This document shows positions 22,261-28,699 of a stretch of DNA of 28,699 nt, piece after piece. Each line of letters begins with the position of its first letter. Position 1 is the stretch's first letter. The DNA lies in NCBI GenBank assembly GCA_964058805.1, contig CAXKVV010001261.1:1-28699 (forward strand). The letters are read 5' to 3'. Under the pieces are notes generated by a model. That model did not search any database, had not been told where the DNA came from, and saw only the letters and a list, made by a program, of their open reading frames with translations. A program made the translations under genes and the position numbers. This DNA is from Schoenoplectus triqueter (lineage: Eukaryota > Streptophyta > Magnoliopsida > Poales > Cyperaceae).

Positions 22261-24962
22261 CCGAGGGCGTCGGGTCCCGTTTTCATGTTTTGCGCGCCAT
22301 GACTCATTTTCGGCGGTACCTTGGGCGTCGGGTCCCGTTTTCAAGTTTTGCGCGCCCGGACACGTTTTCGGCGATACCGAGGGCGTCGGGACCCGTTTTC
22401 ATGTTTTGTGCCCCCAGACTCGTTTTCGGCGGTCTCGAGGGCGTCGGGTCCCGTTTTCGGCGGTATCAAGGGCGTTTGGTATCGTTTTCATGTTTTGCGC
22501 ACCCGAACTCATTTTCGGCGGTACCGAGGCCGTTGGGTCCCGTTTTCATGTTTTGCGCGCCCGGACTCGTTTTCGGCGATACCGAGGGCGTCGGGTCCCG
22601 TTTTAATGTTTTGGGCGCCCGGACTCGTTTTCGACTGTACCGAGGTCGTCGAGTCCCGTTTTCATGTTTTGCGCGCCCGGACTCATTATCGGCGGTACCG
22701 AGGGCGTCGGGTCTCGTTTTCATTTTTTGGGCACCCGGACTCGTTTTCGGCGGTACCGAGGTTGTTGGGTCCCGTTTTCATGTTTTGCGCGCCCGGACTC
22801 GTTTTCGGCCGTACCGAGAACGTCGGCTCCCGTTTCCATGTTTTGCGCGCCCCGACTCGTTTTCGGCGGTCCCGAGGGCGTCAGCTCTCGTTTTCATGTT
22901 TTGCGCTCCCTGACTCGTTTTCGGCGGTCTCGAGGGCGTCGGGTCCCGTTTTCGGCGGTACGGAGTCCGTCGTGTCACATTTTCTTGTTTTGCGTGCCCG
23001 GACTCGTTTTCGGCGGTAACGAGGGCGTCGGGTTGCGTTTTCATGTTTTGCGTGCCCGGACTCGTTTTCGGCCGTACCAAGGGCGTCGGCTCCTGTTTCC
23101 ATGTATTGCGCGCCCGGACTCGTTTTCGGCGCTCCCGAGGGCGTCGGCTCCCGCTTTCATGTTTTGCGCTCCCTGACTCGTTTTCAGCGGTCTCAAGGGC
23201 GTCGGGTCCCGTTTTCGGCGGTATCAAGTGCGTTGGGTATCGTTTTCATGTTTTGCGCGCCCGAACTCAATTTCGGCGGTACCGAGGCCGTTGGGTCCCG
23301 TTTTCATGTTTTGCACGCTCGGACTCGTTTTCGGCGATACCGAGGGCGTCGGGTCTCGTTTTAATGTTTTGGGCGCCCGGACTCGTTTTCGACTGTACCG
23401 AGGTCGTCGGGTCCCGTTTTCATGTTTTGCGCGCCCGGACTCGTTATCGACGGTACCGAGGGCGTCGGGTCTCGTTTTCATGTTTTGGGCGCCCGAACTC
23501 GTTTTCGGCGGTACCGAGGCTGTCGTGTCACATTTTCTTGTTTTGCGTGCCCGGACTCGTTTTCGGCGGTCCCGAGGGCGTCAGCTCCCGTTTTCATGTT
23601 TTGCGCTCCCTGACTCGTTTTCGGCGGTCTCGAGGGCGTCGGGTCCCGTTTTCGGCGGTATCGAGGGCGTCGGGTATCGTTTTCATGTTTTGCGCGCTCG
23701 AACTCATTTTTGGCGGTACCGAGGCCGTCGGGTCCCGTTTTCATGTTTTGCGCGCCCGGACTCGTTTTCGGCGATACCGAGGGCGTCGGGTCCCGTTTTA
23801 ATGTTTTGCGCGCCCGGACTCGTTTTCGGCGGTCTCGAAGGCGTCGGGTCCCATTTTCGGCGGTACGGAGGCCGTCGTGTCACATTTTCTTGTTTTGCGT
23901 GCCCGGACTCGTTTTCGACGGTAACGAGGGCGTTGGGTTGCGTTTTCATGTTTTGCGTGCCCGGACTCGTTTTCGGCCGTACCGAGAGCGTCGGCTCCCG
24001 TTTCCATGTATTGCGCGCCCCGACTCGTTTTCGGCGCTCCCGAGGGCGTCGGCTCCCGCTTTCATGTTTTGCGCTCCCTGACTCGTGTTCGGCGGTCTCA
24101 AGGGCGTCGGGTCCCGTTTTCGGCGGTATCAAGTGCGTTGGGTATCGTTTTCATGTTTTGCGCGCCCGAACTCATTTTCGGCGGTACCGAGGCCGTTGGG
24201 TCCCGTTTTCATGTTTTGCACGCCCGGACTCGTTTTCGGCGATACCGAGGGCGTCGGGTCCCGTTTTAATGTTTTGGGCGCTCGGACTCGTTTTCGACTG
24301 TACCGAGGTCGTCGGGTCCCGTTTTCATGTTTTGCGCGCCCGGACTCGTTATCGGCGGTACCGAGGGCGTCGGGTCTCGTTTTCATGTTTTGGGCGCCCG
24401 GACTCGTTTTCGGCGGTACCGAGGCCATCGTGTCACATTTTCTTGTTTTGCGTGCCCGGACTCGTTTTCGGCGGTCCCGAGGGCGTCAGCTCCCGTTTTC
24501 TTGTTTTGCGCTCCCTGACTCGTTTTCGGCGGTCTCGAGGGCGTCGGGTCCCGTTTTCGGCGGTATCGAGGGCGTCGGGTATCGTTTTCAAGTTTTGCGC
24601 GCCCGAACTCATTTTCGGCGGTACCGAGGCCGTCGGGTCCCGTTTTCATGTTTTGCGCGCCCGGACTCGTTTTCGGCGATACCGAGGGCGTCGGGTCCCG
24701 TTTTAATGTTTTGCGCGCCCGGACTCGTTTTCGGCGGTCTCGAAGGCGTCGGTTCCCATTTTCGGCGGTACGGAGGGCGTCATGTCACATTTTCTTGTTT
24801 TGCGTGCCCGGACTCGTTTTCGGCGGTAACGAGGGCGTCGGGTTGCGTTTTCATGTTTTGCGTGCCCGGACTCATTTTCGGCCGTACCGAGGGCGTCGGC
24901 TCCCGTTTCCATGTATTGCGCGCCCCGACTCGTTTTCGGCGCTCCCGAGGGCGTCGGCTCCC
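19916..24962 (-). repeat. 58-bp CpG-rich satellite, block C, inverted
   Basis: It has the same monomer and 31-bp short units as blocks A and B but in reverse complement (TTTTCGGCGGTACCGAGGGC ... GCGCGCCCGGACTCG). Its first part mirrors block B. Its last part (about 22930-24962) is built from a 905-bp higher-order unit. The block ends at CGTCGGCTCCC where the second copy of the 6-kb element begins. The long plus-strand open frames (up to 540 codons, 19527-21149) exist because all three frames of this strand of the monomer lack stops. Confidence 0.97.
22930..24962 (-). repeat. 905-bp higher-order repeat, about 2.25 copies
   Basis: Landmarks recur at exactly 905 bp: CCATGTATTGCGCGCCC around 23101, 24006 and 24911, and GGCGGTACGGAG around 22956, 23861 and 24766. 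Each unit holds three 31-bp short units, and 905 equals 14 x 58 + 3 x 31. The third copy is cut by the element at 24963. A related run occurs in forward orientation near 12583-13017. Confidence 0.88.
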
Positions 24963-25270
24963 TGTGCGACCCTTTTTCGCGCGCCACGCACCGCCGCTGG
25001 GCGATGGGTTGCGGAAGAAGGACACGGAGATCCCTCCCGAGCGTGCATCTGCTAGGTGTCGGCTGATTCTGCCGTTTAGAGAGATTTGGATGCACATTCA
25101 GGGGGTTTTTTAGTGATTGTGAGTTCTTGTAGATTCCGGTGGGCGCAAGCCCCCACCGTTAATTACCCTGGGCTACTAACCTCGAGGCACCTTTGGATCT
25201 TTGAAAGGGAGAAGCAAATAATATAGTTAAAGGATGGTCAAGTGGTCGTCCGGGTTCACAAAAGGGGTCC

Positions 25271-25535
25271 ATGGAAGACGAACCTACTAACAGATCGGTT
25301 CAGTCTTTACCGCTTCAAGAGGTAACCTTACTACAGATCAGATTAATCTCTTTGAAGGGGTTCGAGGTGAGTCTACTACAGAACGACTCGACCTATTTAA
25401 TCCTATGGAAGACGAATCTACTACAGATCGGTTCAGTCCATACTACCTCGAGAGATAACCTTACTACATATCAGGTTAATCTCTTCAGAGAGGTTCGAGG
25501 TGAGTCTACTACAGAACGACTCAACCTCCGTTGAT
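25271..25535. repeat. 134-bp tandem duplication in the second element copy
   Basis: ATGGAAGACGAACCTACTAA at 25271 and ATGGAAGACGAATCTACTAC at 25405 begin two units of about 134 bp. Each runs through AGATCGGTTCAGTC, AGGTGAGTCTACTACAGAAC and GACTC. The first copy amplified only the 48-bp front part of this region. Confidence 0.85.
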
Positions 25536-26242
25536 CTAGAAGATAAACCTACTACAGAACGGTTCAATCTTAACTAGTCAACAACCAATCGCACAAAATA
25601 CAACTCGAAGCACTGAGCCGGTTGATCTTGAGGTTGGTGAATCAGGAGAAGGGTGGATATGGCCCACGTGTTTCTTCTCACCGATCTTCTAGATCATGAA
25701 TTCGAAGCACTAAGCCGATTCATAAACCTAGGAAACACAGTTACACACAATGTCAAACCTGAAGCACTGAGCCAGCTTAACATTGAGGCATGCGTTAGTG
25801 AAGGAACCTACCTACAGAACGGTTCGCATTCACTGTTTTGTGGATGAATCTACTACAGAACGATTCAATCTCACGATCTCGAGAGATGAACCAGAAGACA
25901 AACTCATCGACGGATGAGTTCAGTCTTGCTAGCTCAAATGGTCATGAATTACTTGTTCATGACACCGAGTCATTAAGATGTCATTCTCATGTAGCTTTAG
26001 TCATTCTTCAGCGAGCGTCAAGATGTTCTTGTCCCGACTAATCATTCTATATGTTGCATTACTTGTGCAAAACTACTATGTTGCCCTACACCCCTTGTGT
26101 GAGCGTATCTAATCATGAGTTACTTGCTCATGGTAATGAGTCATTAAGATGTCACCTCTCTCGGACATCGTAATGTTCTTCTTCTTCAAGGTCGACATAT
26201 TTCTTCATGTTGATGTCGCAGCCCTGGTTATTCTTCATCAAG

Positions 26243-26455
26243 CGTCAAGATGTTCTTGTCTCGACATATCTTCTCATGTTGCTGTCCAAGCCTTAGTCAT
26301 TCTACGTCAAGATGTTCTTGTCTCGACATATCTTCTCATGTTGCTGTCCAAGCCTTAGTTATTCTACGTCAAGATGTTTTTGTCTCAACATATCTTCTCA
26401 TGTTGCTGTTGCAACCTTGGTTATTTTTCGTCAAGATGTTCTTGTCCTGACTAAT
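26243..26455. repeat. 62-bp tandem repeat in the second element copy
   Basis: Units starting GCGTCAAGATG or ACGTCAAGATG occur at about 26243, 26305, 26367 and 26429, an exact 62-bp spacing. Each contains TATCTTCTCATGTTGCTGT or a variant. It is homologous to 6928-7190. Confidence 0.9.
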
Positions 26456-26539
26456 CGTTCTAAATGTTATATCATGTGTGCAAAAATTCTCATGTTGCTC
26501 CACACCCCTTGTGTGAGTATTTTTGTTCATCTCAAAAAT

Positions 26540-27745
26540 GTAAAAAGCTTATAATATCTTCCATTATTATCTCTATTATAAAGATGCATTTATTTATTAT
26601 TTATTTATTATTTTTTTTTATTTTTAAACTCTATTTATCTATGTAGAAAATTATTTACAAAAATAATAGGAAATGGGCTAGCTATTAACTAGAATTTATT
26701 TATATTTTTGGGATTTTTATAATAGCTAAAATAGTAAAATTTTATTTTTATTATTTCTAAACTCTATTTACTTTGTAGAAAATCACTTACAAAATACTAG
26801 AAAAATAAAATGGCTATGATTTTTATTTGTATTTTTAAAATATTTATAATAGCCAAAGTAATAGAATTTCATTATTATATTTCATTATGTTGGAACATTA
26901 TTCATTATGTAAAAATTATTTAGAAATCAAAAAGATGATTAGCTATATTATTTTTTACTTTTATTTTTGGGATCTATAATAGCTAAAAAGAAATCATTAT
27001 TAATATTCTATCCTATTTATTGTAGTTTTTCATTATATGTTCCTTTTTATTATTTCTATTTATTATCTATAGAAAAATATAAGATTTTTATTATTATCAT
27101 CATTATTTGAAAATAGCCATAAGGGATAGAATTCATTATATTCTTTATTACAACTATTATTTTATTGCATTTTATCCATCAAAAATATTTTTATTGTATA
27201 TTTGTATAGAAATAACAAAAAGAAATACAATTCATTTTATTATAAAACCTTATTATTATTCTTTATTATAGAAGAAAATGCATTTAATATCTATTATTTT
27301 GTGCTATTTATTTTTATTATATTTTTTTTACAGAAAATATCAACATAATCTCTATTATTTATTTATTTTTATTTATCAAAGAATAGAGCTAATCTCATTA
27401 TCTATTATGGCATATTACTATTGTCATTATTATTTCATGAAAAGTCACTTGAAAAATCAATAAAATATATCTAGTTATTATTCATGATTTTTATTTGAAT
27501 TTTTGGAATTTTTATAGTATTTAAAATGACAAGTCAAAGCTAAGTCAAATATATCAATATATGTAATATCTTTTGCTTTTAAATTATTTCAACATGATTA
27601 TATTTTTAAAACTGGAATATTATTATATAAAAAAATAGTATGAAAAATAAGGAAATTTTAGAAATAAATTTGAGTTAATTTGGAGTTCAGGAGCATTTTC
27701 AAATGATTTATTTACTATATATAATTAATGTTCTGTTATTAATTG
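26540..27745. other. AT-rich low-complexity stretch, second copy, no gene
   Basis: About 1.2 kb of A+T-rich sequence aligns with 7280-8515 of the first copy, with many small length differences in the homopolymer and TTATT runs. No credible open frame is present. Confidence 0.85.
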
Positions 27746-27757
27746 ATTAATGGGCTT

Positions 27758-27873
27758 AATCTGGGCCTTTGGATCCATATCAAGATTAGTACAACTCTTT
27801 ATTTATCTTTCATATTCACTTGGGCCGCCAGATTGAATTAAGATTTACACTGTATGGATCAAAGGCCCAGATT
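27758..27873. repeat. Inverted repeat around GGGCC motif, second copy only
   Basis: AATCTGGGCCTTTGGATCCA (27758-27777) is nearly the reverse complement of TATGGATCAAAGGCCCAGAT starting at 27853, with a single-base gap, leaving about 73 bp between the arms. A third related copy (GCCCAGATCCTTTGGATTC) lies near 27906. It falls exactly at the point where the two element copies diverge. Confidence 0.75.
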
Positions 27874-27874
27874 G

Positions 27875-28699
27875 ATTCATACTTTAATTTTCTAAATATT
27901 CAATAGCCCAGATCCTTTGGATTCGTCCCAATATTTGTGCGGCCTTTCAAGATTAGTGCAAGAGATCCTTTCTCTGTCTCTCCTCTACCGTGCTTCAAGA
28001 TGCGTGCCAGGAGGTTGATTCCGGTGCTCCGGCGATCTGATCGACGATCGGACACTACAGTCAGTGTCGCCTTGATGTGAGGAGTCGATTAACACATTCC
28101 GATCATGGATTAATACGGCGTATCGCTGGCATTGACCCTCCTTTTTACTGGTCTCGTACCGATCGGTACCAATTGCATCTCCTTCTCAAATTGAGTCATT
28201 TTCATCTCAATTCCTTGTTCTTGTTAACTTATTTACATGATTCTAAGCCCTAACTATGTCTAGAAGTGACTCAATTATGACAATTACTCATATTATGGGG
28301 TTAATCGCGATTGAACAGTAACTGAAGTCGGTACCGATTATGAATTCAGTGTCAATCATTATATTTCCAAGCAATTGTTAAGATTTCTTTGATCATTAAG
28401 ATGTATAGCTCATCGCCTATGCAATAGACACTAATCCAAGTGATTAACTTGATTGATTATAGCATTTGGATGTGCCATTGCTGTATCAGCTTGGATCACA
28501 GCGACAGACTTCAAGAATTCAACCCAATTACTTGATCCAAAGCTGTAATCTTGATACATTTGCTTGGAAATATAATGATTGAGAGGTTAGTGACCTTCGA
28601 TCAATCAATTATCACAATTTGAGCTAGGAGATCACTCGGTCTTCGACTAGCTTTACTGACAATTACGATTTTATTGCCGTTTACTCGATTCAATCAAAG
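27875..28699. other. Copy-specific section of the second element, no gene recognised
   Basis: This section does not align with the corresponding part of the first copy beyond short phrases such as CTTCGATCAATCA. No open frame of note and no domain are recognised. It continues past the window edge, so the element's other terminus and target-site duplication are not visible. Confidence 0.6.

Larger units (their letters stand above)
24963..28699 (-). mobile_element. Second copy of the 6-kb LTR-like element, partial (runs off right edge)
   Basis: It starts with the same terminus (TGTGCGACCCTTTTTCGCGC) as 5586, directly after satellite. The first about 2.8 kb follows the first copy through the same GC-rich start, the CCTACTACAGAACGG region, the 61/62-bp repeats and the AT-rich tract. 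Similarity stops at about 27768. The remaining visible sequence is different but again starts with GGGCC motifs. No protein-coding domain is seen. The left flank CTCCC (24958-24962) is the predicted target-site duplication. It is placed on the same strand as the first copy for the same reasons, with the same uncertainty. Confidence 0.8.

Noticed and set aside
11573..24706. Open frames up to 540 codons in blocks B and C, some crossing the LTR fragment
   Set aside because: The repeated 58-residue peptide follows from 58-bp units lacking stops. One frame runs through the satellite/LTR junction, which shows that openness is not conserved coding.
2398..24962. CRISPR-like array
   Set aside because: Repeats are directly adjacent, without unique spacers of constant length, and the context is plant retroelements.

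Overview
This window looks like plant nuclear heterochromatin, and I see no host protein-coding gene, rRNA, tRNA or CRISPR array in it. The evidence is a Ty1/copia LTR followed by a primer-binding site complementary to plant initiator-methionine tRNA, very long AT-rich LTR-like DNA, and about 16.4 kb (57% of the window) of a GC- and CpG-rich tandem satellite. The species cannot be named from the sequence.

Layout. Positions 1-2397 are the 5' part of a minus-strand copia retrotransposon: leader 1-614, PBS 601-613, LTR 615-2397. The LTR ends directly against the satellite. Satellite block A (2398-5585) has a 58-bp monomer with interspersed 31-bp short units. It is interrupted by a 6,008-bp TG...CA element (5586-11593) flanked by the 5-bp duplication CGCGC. 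The array resumes in register as block B (11594-19718). A 197-bp LTR-terminal fragment (19719-19915) follows, and after it the satellite continues in the opposite orientation (block C, 19916-24962). A second, partial copy of the 6-kb element family (24963-28699) runs off the right edge.

How the parts relate. Blocks A and B were one array before the 6-kb element inserted; an uninterrupted higher-order copy of the same target site survives at about 4605-4640. Blocks B and C form a large imperfect palindrome. The order of monomer variants is mirrored over about 2.2 kb on each side of the LTR fragment, and the alignment is shifted only by whole-unit gaps (58 bp, 31 bp) plus 2 bp. Nested higher-order repeats (905, about 963, 1,169 and about 2,079 bp) show repeated segmental amplification. 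The two 6-kb-family copies share about 2.8-2.9 kb and then become unrelated, although both keep a cluster of GGGCC/GCCCA motifs at the switch point.

The many long open frames (up to 540 codons) come from a monomer that lacks stop codons. They are not offered as genes. The most unusual items are the mirrored satellite with an LTR remnant at its apex, the 27+31 bp dimeric structure of the monomer, and the modular divergence of the 6-kb LTR-like elements.
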